A stretch of DNA of 64,000 nt, taken from NCBI GenBank assembly GCA_001931905.2, contig MSJI02000932.1, positions 4,686 through 68,685 on the forward strand, given 5' to 3'. The translations under genes were made by a program, and so were the position numbers. Source of the DNA: Cladosporium sp. IMV 00045. Lineage: Eukaryota > Ascomycota > Dothideomycetes > Cladosporiales > Cladosporiaceae. Below, piece after piece: positions 44,405 through 54,052 of this stretch. Numbering within the stretch: the first letter of the stretch is position 1; each line of letters begins with the position of its first letter. Below the pieces are notes generated by a model that was given only the letters and a program-made list of their open reading frames with translations, did no database searches and was not told the origin of the DNA.

Positions 44405-44811
44405 TCAGTTTTCCTGCCGACCAGACCACTCGAGTGTACTGACTGAGCTTACTGCATCCTGAGCAATAGGGCCTATGGTACCAGCAGGTGATTGACAATT
44501 GAAGTCGGAGAATAAATGTACGATGCAATTGCCGTTGGGAAGATGTTCGCCGCTGTCGACACGAATGCTCCCTTTAGGGTCGTTCGGAGGAAACGCACTA
44601 AGCTGGGAGCAGGTTTGACTTTTCCAAAGATTAGTATGATGGAAATCTCATTAGGATGTTAAGGCTAGACTCACTCGTCACGAACCTCTACCCAGTATGG
44701 ACCTGCTCCACAATCGTTTCCCGTCCAAGAGCTCAGGACGACAAGACCGTCGGAATCTCCGGACACGAGGCTGGCGGCCAGGAGGCCCCCAAGAAGCACA
44801 ATTGGTAACAT
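44405..44811 (-). CDS. Small secreted protein (109 aa)
   Basis: Exons 44811-44675 and 44597-44405 flank a 77-nt intron; the in-frame acceptor is the downstream CTTAG rather than the nearer CCCAG. The start gives MLPIVLLGGLLAASLVSG, a clear signal peptide cut near residue 18. The mature protein has only three cysteines (GNDCGAGPYW, NGNCIVHLF and DFNCQSPAG) and no recognised domain. Size and secretion resemble fungal effector candidates, but this is only a category. The exon model depends on an acceptor choice that RNA data should settle. Confidence 0.65.
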
Positions 44812-45266
44812 GTTGAGACTCGGTGCCCTGGTATACACGTCGGTAGTAGTAGAATATGTGACGACAAAAGAAGACAGCCGTAGCAAAGGGGAGAGTGGAA
44901 GTCGATGATGGTTTAAGGAGTCAAGAACACTGAAGTGTACGGCAATGCACCCATAGCCTTTTATATATTGAACAGAACGAATACGCCATGTTGTACAGAC
45001 TTACGACTACTTTGGGGCTGAAGTTGCACTGCTAACTGCACTATACAGAAATAGGGACAAGGCAGCCAGTGATAGGCGCCACTTTGCGAGGTCGAAACGG
45101 AAAGATGTCGTTCAGCCTTGTCTCGCAATTTCACAGCCACCGCAATGTATGCACAGGTCGTCTTCAAGGGAGCTTTGCACACTAAGGCTGATATCTCAAT
45201 GTCAGGCGAGACAGCTTTCTGCCACCTGTTATCAGTATCTATCTTAACATATGTTCTCACATGAAC
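44812..45266. other. Tandem intergenic region, about 0.45 kb
   Basis: Promoter of the small secreted protein gene and 3' flank of the AnmK-type gene. Nothing else was seen. Confidence 0.35.
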
Positions 45267-46827
45267 TTAGTCAAACCCGTCTTGCATGACCTTCCACCCG
45301 TTGTACGGCTTATCTACAACCATCTCCTTCACAGTCGGCAGACTTGTCCTCCCCTCCCCAAACGCTATTGCATCCTTCATCACCTTCCTCCACCTCAAAC
45401 CCGGCGCAATTTTGCCTGAGATCGTATTCGGCGTCAGGCTATCACTATTTATCGGTACCAATGCCGCCCTTCCCAATACAGCTTCCAGACCCTGCTGCGC
45501 AAACGACACCGCCTCCTTTGCGTCCGACGGCACTCCCGTCTCATCCAGTGCTCGAATTCTGGCTAAAGGTAGCTGATCTTTGAGATGCTTGATGATGCTA
45601 GGATTACGCGCGCCGCCACCGCACATGTAGATCTCGCTGATGTTGTCGACGTCGATGTTGAAAGACGGGAGAAACTGGCGGTACTGCTTGACGATGTTCT
45701 GAGCCGTGATGCGGGTGATCGTAGCGAGCGTGTCGTACTTGTCGCACCCGGCGGCGAGGCAGTCATCGATGATGGCCTGCCCCTCGTTGTCGCCAAAGGT
45801 TTCGCGTCCGGTCGTCTTAGGAGGCGTGTGGTTGCAGTACTTGTGGGTGTCGAGAAACTTGTCGACGATGGCTTGGTTGACGGTACCGCGAGCGCTCCAT
45901 TCACCGTTCTTGTCGTATTCCATGCTGCCGTCGGTGAAGTATCGCATCGCGTTATCGATGAACATATTCCCAGGACCGCAGTCCCTGAATCATCTGGGTC
46001 AGTTTAAGACACAATACCAGGCATAGAAATTGCTAACTTACCAGTCGACCATAGCATCTACACCACCTTCGCTGTCTGGAGGAATGACGCATAAGTTTGC
46101 AATGCCACCAATGTTCTGGCAAATCCTCCACTTGGTCGGATGGCGGAGGAGCAGCCCATCGATCAGAGCTACCAGGGGCGCTCCTTGTCTGCCAACCGCC
46201 TGTTCAGCCATTCTAAAGTCCGTCACCGTCGTGATTCCCGTGATGGCGCTGATGACAGTCGCCTCGCCCAAGCAAAAAGCGGATCGAGTTTCGCTCTCTT
46301 CGGGCATTGACAGCAGCCAGATAGTCTGGCCATGCGACCCGATCAGGTCAATGTCACTCAGTGCAACATCGTGCTTGACGCAAAACTGCTTGACGGCCTC
46401 GCCAAACATGATGCCGAGCTTGACGTTGAGCTGCGACATCAGAGATGGCGTGGTCTTTGTCTCACGGAGCATGGAGAGAACTGGCTTCTTGATCCACTGA
46501 GGAACGGGCATCTCGTCATACTGCTCTGTGTTAGTACTTGCTGGTTGAGTCGTAAATCATAAGGCGAAGTCTTACTTTCAGAAGCTCCATGTGCAATGGC
46601 TCTTCAGGCGACTCTTGTCTGTAGCGCACTAGAGCACAATCGATGCCATCCATAGCTGTGCCGCTGTTCATACCCAAGATTGTGTAGTCTAAGGGTTTTG
46701 ACGCTGGTCGTCTCGATCCGACACCGCTGTCAATTGCCGCGCCATTTGTTTGCCCAAGTCCGTTCAATACGGGATGTCCATTAGGCGCTTCGTGACCACC
46801 GCTGGGTAGGCTATGTTCTAATGTCAT
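45267..46827 (-). CDS. anmK: Anhydro-N-acetylmuramic acid kinase-like protein (482 aa)
   Basis: Exons 46827-46576, 46520-46042 and 45984-45267 are phase-consistent (introns 55 and 57 nt). The first visible motif is the ASKHA-type phosphate-binding loop [20 protein letters not shown]. Later blocks include [47 protein letters not shown] and [11 protein letters not shown], all matching AnmK. Bacterial AnmK phosphorylates and opens 1,6-anhydro-MurNAc from peptidoglycan recycling. Fungi make no peptidoglycan, so the substrate here may be an environmental bacterial-wall sugar or another anhydrosugar such as levoglucosan. A roughly 45-residue low-complexity N-terminal extension precedes the domain. 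It is divergent from the ARMT1-like gene. Confidence 0.93.
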
Positions 46828-47449
46828 TGTAGTAGGTGCAAGTACAAGTTGAGAGCTATAGGAACGAACAGACGAGCCTCGAGAGGGTGCTGTATTCGTG
46901 ATTGCCGTGAAAGTGCTCCGAGCAAGCGATAAAGTTGACCAAGGATGTGTCTCTTATAATTCTCTTGTGATCCGCGTTTGTCTTCCTTCCCGTGATATGA
47001 TGGAAACGCATCAAAGGATCTCCCTGCATGTCCGATTCAAGTATCGACCCAGACGGCTCTCATTTGGGATCGCGCATACCCGAAACAACTGATCCCATGT
47101 CTTCGTCTCGACAGGCTCGTCTCGAAGTGTGCCCGCAACAAGGTTTGAATGCTCGGCTCGATCGGCGGAGGGGTGGTATAGTGCGTGGCGTCGAGACGAA
47201 TTTCCCGATGCGGTAATCGCAACATCATCTGCGGTTGGTCAGTAGCCGAAGTCGCTGAGTAATCTTCGCCTCTGCATCGATTGTTGTTAATAAGCTCTCG
47301 GCTATTTTTTGATGCTTTCTGTGATGGAATATGATATCTCGGGAAAAGTCCCGCATCAACCGTATAAAGCAGAAGACCAGTAGCACAGTTCACCCACAGC
47401 CTTGAGGTTGATATCGCCTTGTTATTAGAATTCCAGGTGAACTTCAAAG
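46828..47449. other. Divergent promoter, about 0.62 kb
   Basis: It is shared by the AnmK-type and ARMT1-like genes. No striking palindrome was found by eye. Confidence 0.4.
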
Positions 47450-48906
47450 ATGTGTGAAAAGATGGCAGGAGCACGCCCGGTGTGGACATCCGACGAAGGC
47501 ACCATGGCGCAGGAAACGGCCAACAGCCGATGGTCGAAGATTGTCTCTGGGATGATCAATGATGTCGAAAGCGAGATCGCCATCTCGAGTAACTCGCCCC
47601 CCAAGCGAGATGAAGGGCGAGAAATCGTCGAGCAACTTAATGCGCTCAAGGAGGATATTGAGAATGATGCCGCTCTAAGGTAAGTACTAAGCGATTTCGC
47701 TACTCAACAAAGGGCCGCGCTCATTCGTTTAGGCCATTCACATCTACTGGAGAGCCGGATGTTGCAGGCTATAACAAGCAACTGGCCGATGGAGACAACT
47801 ACTCGTGGCGCAAGGCGCCTTGGCTGTTCGCCGAATGCTATCTGTACAGGTAAACTACTGCATCAAAGAGAAGAGTGAATAAAGCTTGCTAAAGAATGTC
47901 ATGCAGATACGTACAAGAAGTGTTCTCGAAACCACAACACTGGAAGGGCTACGATGTGTTCAGACGGCAAAAGGACTCTACCCTGGTCAAATCCGCAAGT
48001 GCCGTTGAGCAGATGGCCAGCTGGTTCGTCGAAGTTGTTCTCGATGCAGAACAGCCCGTCAAAGATCTTGAACCTGCACCCGCCCGGCTTCTGTTCGACG
48101 AGGTGACAGCGCTGACTCTCTGGGGAAACGCAACGGATCTGTCCTTATTGACAAATCTAAGTCTGGAAGATATCCAGAAGCTGCAGGGCAAGAAGGCCAT
48201 TGAAGAGAGTCAGCGAAACATCGTTGCCGACGACACCGACCTTGTTTGGCAATATCTACAAACTAGGTTGTCACTGTACAGGAACCGTACAATCGACATC
48301 ATCCTTGACAACGCTGGATTTGAGCTTTACACAGACTTCCTGTACATCTCATACCTCCTCGAGAGTGGTCTGGCTACAAGCATCGTTGTGCACGCCAAGT
48401 GCTTCCCGTGGTTCGTCAGTGATGCTTTGCCAGCAGACATCGACTCACTGTTGGAGCACCTCGAGTCCGCCGATGCATTCCCAAACCGTGTGCATCTCGA
48501 TCGTCTTACAGCCTGCTTTCGACAGTACATGCGTACGGGAAAACTCAAAGTTAAGACGAACCCTTTCTGGACGACTGGTTACTCTTTCCACGAGCTGCCT
48601 CGATTTGCACCGGAATTGCTCAAGGAGCTCCGACAGAGCCATCTCACCATCTGGAAGGGAGATCTCAACTACCGGAAATTAACGAACGACGGTCTATGGC
48701 CGCATACGACAGAGTTCAAGACCGCTCTCGGCGCTATGGGCAAAGGCTCTGGCGTCGAAGTACTGGCACTTCGGACGAACAAATCCGACACATGCGTCGG
48801 TGTGAAGACGGAGGCGAGGGTGAAGGAGTTGGATGAAGAGGCGCCAGGGGAGGCTTGGGTGCGAAATGGAAGCTATGCGGTGATATCGTTCAGCGATGGC
48901 GAGTAG
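47450..48906 (+). CDS. ARMT1: DUF89/ARMT1-family metal-dependent phosphatase (448 aa)
   Basis: Exons 47450-47679, 47733-47849 and 47907-48906 are phase-consistent. The ARMT1-like fold shows the N-terminal helical WRKAPWLFAECYLYRY block and the metal-binding active-site signature IDIILDNAGFELYTDFLY. Further along lie VVHAKCFPWFVSD and the C-terminal FKGDLNYR-like segment (here WKGDLNYRKL), with a final AVISFSDG strand. Family members are metal-dependent damage-control phosphatases acting on sugar phosphates such as fructose 1-phosphate; the human member was also reported as a protein carboxyl methyltransferase. A cytosolic housekeeping role is likely. The start could also be the second in-frame ATG (47462). 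Confidence 0.93.
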
Positions 48907-49249
48907 CGTAGATGAGAAGTTGGTCAAGTCGAGTACCACTCCTTCCGAAGCGCAGTGACTATCCACGCTGTAGGCCAACTGTGGTCTGATTCAAAATCCT
49001 CGAGCATCTTGAGCACGCAGGTCCGTTCTCGCTCATCAGTCATCAAGGGACCCCCTGTGAGATGGTTAGCGATGATCCTTCGATTTGTCTCCTTGACCTC
49101 AATGAGAGCAGAACTTGCATATAAAGGTTGAGTGACAAAGCGTGATGAGAGAGGGTACTATAGTCGGTGAGCTTTTGCTAACACCACATAATGCTCGCGC
49201 GTGCACCATAACTTTCGCCTGTGAGCAATGCATTAGCGAGGATAGAACC
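48907..49249. other. Convergent 3' intergenic region, about 0.34 kb
   Basis: Between the ARMT1-like gene and the Zn2Cys6 regulator. It may include an unrecognised final exon of the regulator, because a partly protein-like frame continues on the minus strand to 49099. Confidence 0.3.
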
Positions 49250-51020
49250 TCAGCGGTCTTTTGATAATGCAGAGACTCGTACATCGGCATCATGTGTGCC
49301 TGCTACGACACGTCTGATCGCAAATCTCGGTGCGGCCTGGTAAATCTCAAGCAACATGCATGCCAGATGGTAGAACCCGAAGGCCATGACTGGACTCCCT
49401 GAGTTAGAAGAAAAAGAAAACCCAACCAGGTTTGGGGTGTCCAATCTTACCATGCCAGTCCGATGTAAACCAGATCTCAGGGAATGGACTGTCGCCGTTG
49501 TTGTCTGACTCTCTGTACCAAATTGGCTCAAAAGTGCCTGGTTTAGAGTTCTGCCAGTCCTGGACCGCTCTGCTCATCTCAAGCCACCTCTGCTCTCGTG
49601 TCTCGGTTCCCGGAAGCGAGGCTGTGTCTCCAAAGCAGAATCGGATCACTCGAGCGCATATCCACGTCACGTTGTTGGCCCAGGCAGTCTCCGTCTTGAC
49701 AGTAATGAAGGAAGCGTCGGCTGATGGAGGCGGCAGGACTATGAGATTGAAGTCAAGACTGGGCGACTGCTGGTTGACGCAGGCATTATAAAGGACCTGC
49801 CGCACAAAAACCCAGAATGCTGCTTGGGATAGCGTGGGACTAGAGGGGTCGAGCTCGAAAGGGGCTTGCGATGCTTGCATCAAAGCACCTAGACCGGACA
49901 GGTGGCGTTCCTGATCACCTCCCGTCGAACTGGCTATTGCATCGGTCAGTAAGGTCAGCTCGAATGCCTGTCACAGTCTTTCTTACCGCTTAACTGCTCG
50001 CATACCCGAAGGATCACAATGGCGCACAGAATTGCTTCGTCACTCCCAACTTCATCGCGACTTAGATGAGGGATCAGAAGCTCTACGCATCTCTGCTGGG
50101 CGCTATCTGCTGCCATGCCGCATTTCATATGTCTGGCAGCGAAGGAAACCATAGCATTCAGTAAAATCGGCGAGGTTCTAGCCAAGGTTGTCATACTGAG
50201 GGTGAAATGGCGAGAGGCATCCGTGCAGTCTAACCAGACGGCCAGGTGCTGCGCAAAGTGGTGGACATATACAGCATCATTCCGGGACAGCGGAAGATGT
50301 GTCGAGTCTGAAGAATAGGTCTCGTTGTACTGCAACGGAGATGCTCCGTGCAATTCCTGGTAGCTCGACACTGCGTTTGGGGATATCGCGATCGACCCTG
50401 AGATGCTCCCTGTACTGGATAACGGAGCAACAATTACTGTCGGCGCCGTACCTTGATCATCCAGACTTGACCGAGAATGAGATGGTGTATCATATCTTCC
50501 ACGGTGGCTGGAGGTCTCGCCATTGCTCTGAGGACTCAGCTGCTCCTCTGACGAGCCTACATTTTGCGGCTGCAATACCTCCGCTTCAGAACCTCTGCCG
50601 GTTGTTCTCGCTTGACGTGGCTGATATCTTCTGACTTGAAGCTGTTGAGACCGCAGATCGATTTCGCACACCCGGTCAGACTTAGCACACTATTTTCCTC
50701 AGACGTCGTCAGCTGAGAGCCAATGTGATTTAGCCAGTTGAGCCTCGCAAGACTACCGAATCGTCAATGCATTTTGGCAAATGTCGACGCAGTCAGAGTT
50801 TCCCTCACCTGTCCGCAGACCGGCCTCGTCTCGTCGCCTGGAGGCGTGTTAGCTTCGGTCTAGAAAGCCGGCTTCGCATCACCTGCACTTCACGTGTCGT
50901 CTTCGACAAGTCAAGCTTGCGGGCGAAATGTCAGCAGAAATCTGGTTTTGCGTGCCGACTCGGGAGCACATACCATCCTAACCGAGATCGTAGCCTGCCC
51001 ATCTTGGGACTCCGGATCAT
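49250..51020 (-). CDS. Zn2Cys6 fungal transcription factor (479 aa)
   Basis: Six exons (51020-50974, 50915-50887, 50837-50809, 50689-49987, 49933-49451, 49398-49250) sum to 480 codons. The first four exons assemble a textbook zinc cluster: Cys at residues 16, 19, 26, 33, 36 and 43 (GCLTCRRRHVKCDETRPVCG and onward), spacing C-x2-C-x6-C-x6-C-x2-C-x6-C. The rest is the fungal-specific regulatory region (RHFTLSMTTLARTSPILLNAMVSFAARH). Intron 2 uses a GC donor (AAGT/GCAGGT) with a CTAAC branch site. The C-terminal end is uncertain. Divergence from a sugar transporter, with a CGG-N8-CCG palindrome between, suggests it controls that transporter. Confidence 0.85.
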
Positions 51021-51270
51021 GCTTCGTCTCGAGCCTGTAGAGGATAGTCGTTGTGGCGAGAGTGATGTCGAGACGAGTGAATCTTACTTGACGAGCATGC
51101 CTCACGTGCAAGTGCTAGTGATCATGCTTCTTGCCGCAGATCATCTGACGACATTTTATCATATCGGCCTCGTGGCATTGAGAGGGGAAGGTTTGGAGAC
51201 GGACGTGGCGGGCAAACCTACCTCCGTACAGTACGATAGCTGTGGAGCAATTCCCCACTGATTAAAGTAT

Positions 51271-51284
51271 CGGAAATATTTCCG
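51271..51284. promoter_or_regulatory. Perfect palindrome CGGAAATATTTCCG (CGG-N8-CCG)
   Basis: The sequence is its own reverse complement and consists of inverted CGG triplets around an 8-bp AT spacer. This is the classic architecture of a binding site for a homodimeric Zn2Cys6 protein. It lies 251 bp from the regulator start and 304 bp from the transporter start. Confidence 0.55.
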
Positions 51285-51287
51285 CAT

Positions 51288-51297
51288 CCCCGGGTTC
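51288..51297 (+). promoter_or_regulatory. CCCCGGGTTC, copy 1
   Basis: A 10-mer containing the CCCGGG palindrome, 3 bp after the CGG-N8-CCG element. An identical copy lies 142 bp downstream. Confidence 0.35.
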
Positions 51298-51429
51298 CAA
51301 TTTATTAATCCCAAACTGGTTTCTCGTCTCGACGCCTCCGGTTTTACAGTCTGGCCATCTGGAATTGATCACTATTTGCCTAGCAAAAGTCATCGATCAG
51401 CCCTGTTGGAAAGAGCCGTTATATACTGA

Positions 51430-51439
51430 CCCCGGGTTC
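51430..51439 (+). promoter_or_regulatory. CCCCGGGTTC, copy 2
   Basis: Identical to the copy at 51288 and in the same orientation, 149 bp upstream of the transporter start. Overlapping CCG/CGG triplets could serve a zinc-cluster protein. Confidence 0.35.
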
Positions 51440-51587
51440 TTCAACCCCAGACCCCAGTGGACGAGCCGTACGTTTACATAAAATGGCCGTCGATGGTCCT
51501 GCCAGCCACTCTGTCTACCGGCTTCAATCTTGGTCTCTCAATCTACCTGTGAATTGAATTGGACTGCTCAACCACTTTACCTTCATC

Positions 51588-53450
51588 ATGTTCCATCGAC
51601 ATTACTGGAAGTCCGTCCGTGGCGACCGGCTGCTGAAGCTCATCACGGCCGCTTCTGCCGTTGCCATCTCTTTTGAAGGTATCAGTCAGGGCATCATGGG
51701 TGTCGTGACCGTAGCCCCGGAGTATGGTCGCCGCATGGGCTATACGGACGAGAGCAACAACGTCACGGATCCTTCTCTCCAGGGCGGAATCGCTGCAATT
51801 TACTACCTGTACGTTCGTTCTGGATTGCCTTAGGTAGATGCAGAGATGGCTAACACACTGCAGCGGAGCTCTATTCGGAGCCTTCTGGGCGGGAAGCTTC
51901 TCGGATAACCATGGGAGAATCAAGGGCATTTGGATGGCATGCCTTTGGTGCATGATTGGAGTCATCCTCCAAACCTCTGCCATCAACCTGGCTCATATGC
52001 TCGTTGCCCGCTTCGTCGCCGGCATCGGCGTCGCTTTCATCATCGTCATTGCTCCTATGTGGACGGCCGAGCTCTCTCCAGCCGCCCACCGCGGGAAGAC
52101 AATCGCCCTGACATTTCTCGCCAACTTCGGCGGCATCTCTTTCGCCGCCTGGGTCGGCTTCGGGACGTCCTTCACGGAGGCCGGCGGTGGTCAGTTCCGA
52201 TGGCGCTTCGACTTCGCCATCCAGGCCCTACCGCTCATCGCTCTCGCGATCATGAGCTTGCTAATTCCGGAGTCCCCTCGCTGGCTCGTCAAAGTCGGCA
52301 GATGCGACGAGGCATTCGACATCATTGCGAAGCTTCGCGGGCTTGACGATTCGAACCACCCTGACGCACAGCGAGAGTACTCGGAGATCGTCACCGTTGT
52401 TCAGGAAGAGCAGGGTGTTGTCGATATAAACTACTTCAAGATGTTCTTCGGCATCGGTTCCGGCGACATCCATCTCGGCAGGCGGATTCAGCTCGCATTC
52501 TGGTTGCAAATCTTGATGCAGTACGGCACAGGTATTGCAGCCGTTGTGATTTAGTATGTACGATCCATCCCTCTTCAAAAAACAAGTATTAACTGACTTT
52601 TTTACAGCTCCGGAACGATCTATCGAACTGCTGGATACGATGATCTCAAGTCGAATTGGCTCTCCGCTCTCCTCATGCTCGTCGGCATTCTGGGAACAGC
52701 GATAGCGGCCTTCACCATCGACAAAGTCGGTCGTCGTCGAACATTATACTGGGGTGCCATCGCTTCCAGCATTGTCCTCTTCATCATCGGTGGATTGTTC
52801 CGTGGGGCCGTCGACAACCCCGACAAGGCTTTTGAGTACGGCACCGCAGCTTCGGCAATGGTCTTTGTCTACCTCTTGATCTTCAGCTCGTCGTGGCTCA
52901 TGATTCCCTTCATCTATCCTACCGAAATCTTCCCAACGTTTCTGCGGGCCAAGGGCAACGCATTTGGTGTTGCTGGCTGGGCGATCGGCTACGGAGGTGG
53001 CTCTTTGCTTGTGCCGGTCATGTTTGCTGGAATTGATGAGAAGGTGAGATGACCGTGCTATTTATCCGCAGATAGCAAAGGCTAACGATACGATCTCAGA
53101 CTTTCTACGTTTTTGGAGCGTAAGTAAACGCATGATCTTCCCAACACATGTTCAACTCTGCCGCGATGAAGATTTTCTCGTTGAAAAGACAATAACTGAC
53201 AGTTGACATGCATAGTGCCATGTTCGCCTACGTGCCTCTGGTGTATTGCTTCCTCCCCGAAACAAGCGGACGAACACTCGAACAGATAGATTACCTCTTC
53301 GCGAGCAAGAGCATGTTCGTCTGGAACGAAGAGAAAGAGTTCGAGAAGCGTATGGCAATCTTCAACCAGCAAGTGATCGGGAAAGAACACGCCAGTGATG
53401 ATCTCAGTGGATCTGAAAAGCCTGAGGTGATGCATATAGCTGAGGTCTAG
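51588..53450 (+). CDS. MFS sugar transporter (533 aa)
   Basis: Five exons, 51588-51808, 51864-52553, 52608-53043, 53100-53119 and 53216-53450, keep phase; exon 4 is only 20 nt. About twelve membrane segments are visible. Sugar-porter signatures are GRIKGIWMACLWCMIGVILQ, the loop PESPRWLVKVGRCDEAFDI, KVGRRRTLYWGA in the second half and the C-terminal PETSGRTLEQIDYLF. The N-terminus DRLLKLITAASAVAISFEGISQGIMG fits fungal hexose or disaccharide transporters of the plasma membrane. It lacks a dileucine-rich long tail and ends with an acidic cytoplasmic segment. It is probably controlled by the divergent zinc-cluster regulator. Confidence 0.93.
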
Positions 53451-53536
53451 TTAGATGGTATTGCAATGTAGCTTTCCTTCAAGCTCTGCGGCCTTTTAAA
53501 CATGGTTTTGTGAAGAATATGTGTTGATTGATGAAC

Positions 53537-53655
53537 ACATACGACCATAGGTCAGTGAAAACTGGGCATCCCGTCCGCTCTGCCATACATAAGCACTGAA
53601 TCGGGCGACTAGTACTAGAGTGGGTGACCATCTGGGAATCCCGCCTGTTGTATGT
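53537..53655 (+). rRNA. 5S rRNA gene (about 119 nt)
   Basis: The sequence begins ACATACGACCATAGG and ends GTTGTATGT; these ends pair over nine positions (one G-T) to form helix I. Internal landmarks match fungal 5S rRNA: the CATCCCGTCCGCTC loop region, the ATAAGCACTG internal control region and GTGGGTGACCATCTGGGAATC. A run of T follows at once, as expected for RNA polymerase III. The gene stands alone, away from any rDNA array. Confidence 0.92.
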
Positions 53656-53659
53656 TTTT
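53656..53659 (+). terminator. RNA polymerase III T-run
   Basis: TTTT directly after the 3' end of the 5S gene, the usual Pol III termination signal. Confidence 0.75.
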
Positions 53660-54052
53660 GCTTCTCTTTTTGCTCTCAGTAAGATCTAAGCTTGATATGG
53701 TATATTCTGTTTTTTCGCTCGAGGGGCATCGAGACATTTGAAAGGACTGAGAGTCAAACGCTACAGCATCAGGCATTTCGGAACGAAGATTACCTTCGTA
53801 CAGACTTTCATTGTCGGAATTGTTTGTATTGCTGGTTTCGTTTACGTGCATATGCAGTCGAGGGTACCGTCCTGCAGTATGCAAGCATGTTGCAAGAGCA
53901 CAATGTTTGGCAGGAATCTATGTCTTGGGAAGATGTTTGCTCTTGAAGTCTTCAGTATGAAGTCGTTTCGGCCGGGATATCTATGACTGCGTTCTTGATA
54001 GGAAATTGGTAGAAGCAGTACCACAGTCATCAGGCAAGGAAATTGGTCAACG
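53660..54052. other. Intergenic region after the 5S gene, about 0.4 kb
   Basis: No gene was recognised; it precedes the start of the 353-aa unknown gene. Confidence 0.35.

Larger units (their letters stand above)
51021..51587. other. Divergent promoter between regulator and transporter, 567 bp
   Basis: It contains a 14-bp perfect palindrome and two copies of a 10-mer, listed separately, both sited nearer the transporter. It is the shared regulatory region of the pair. Confidence 0.6.

Noticed and set aside
44395..44420. tRNA-like A-box string TTAGCTCAGTT
   Set aside because: No matching B box or cloverleaf follows, and it overlaps the end of the small secreted protein gene.
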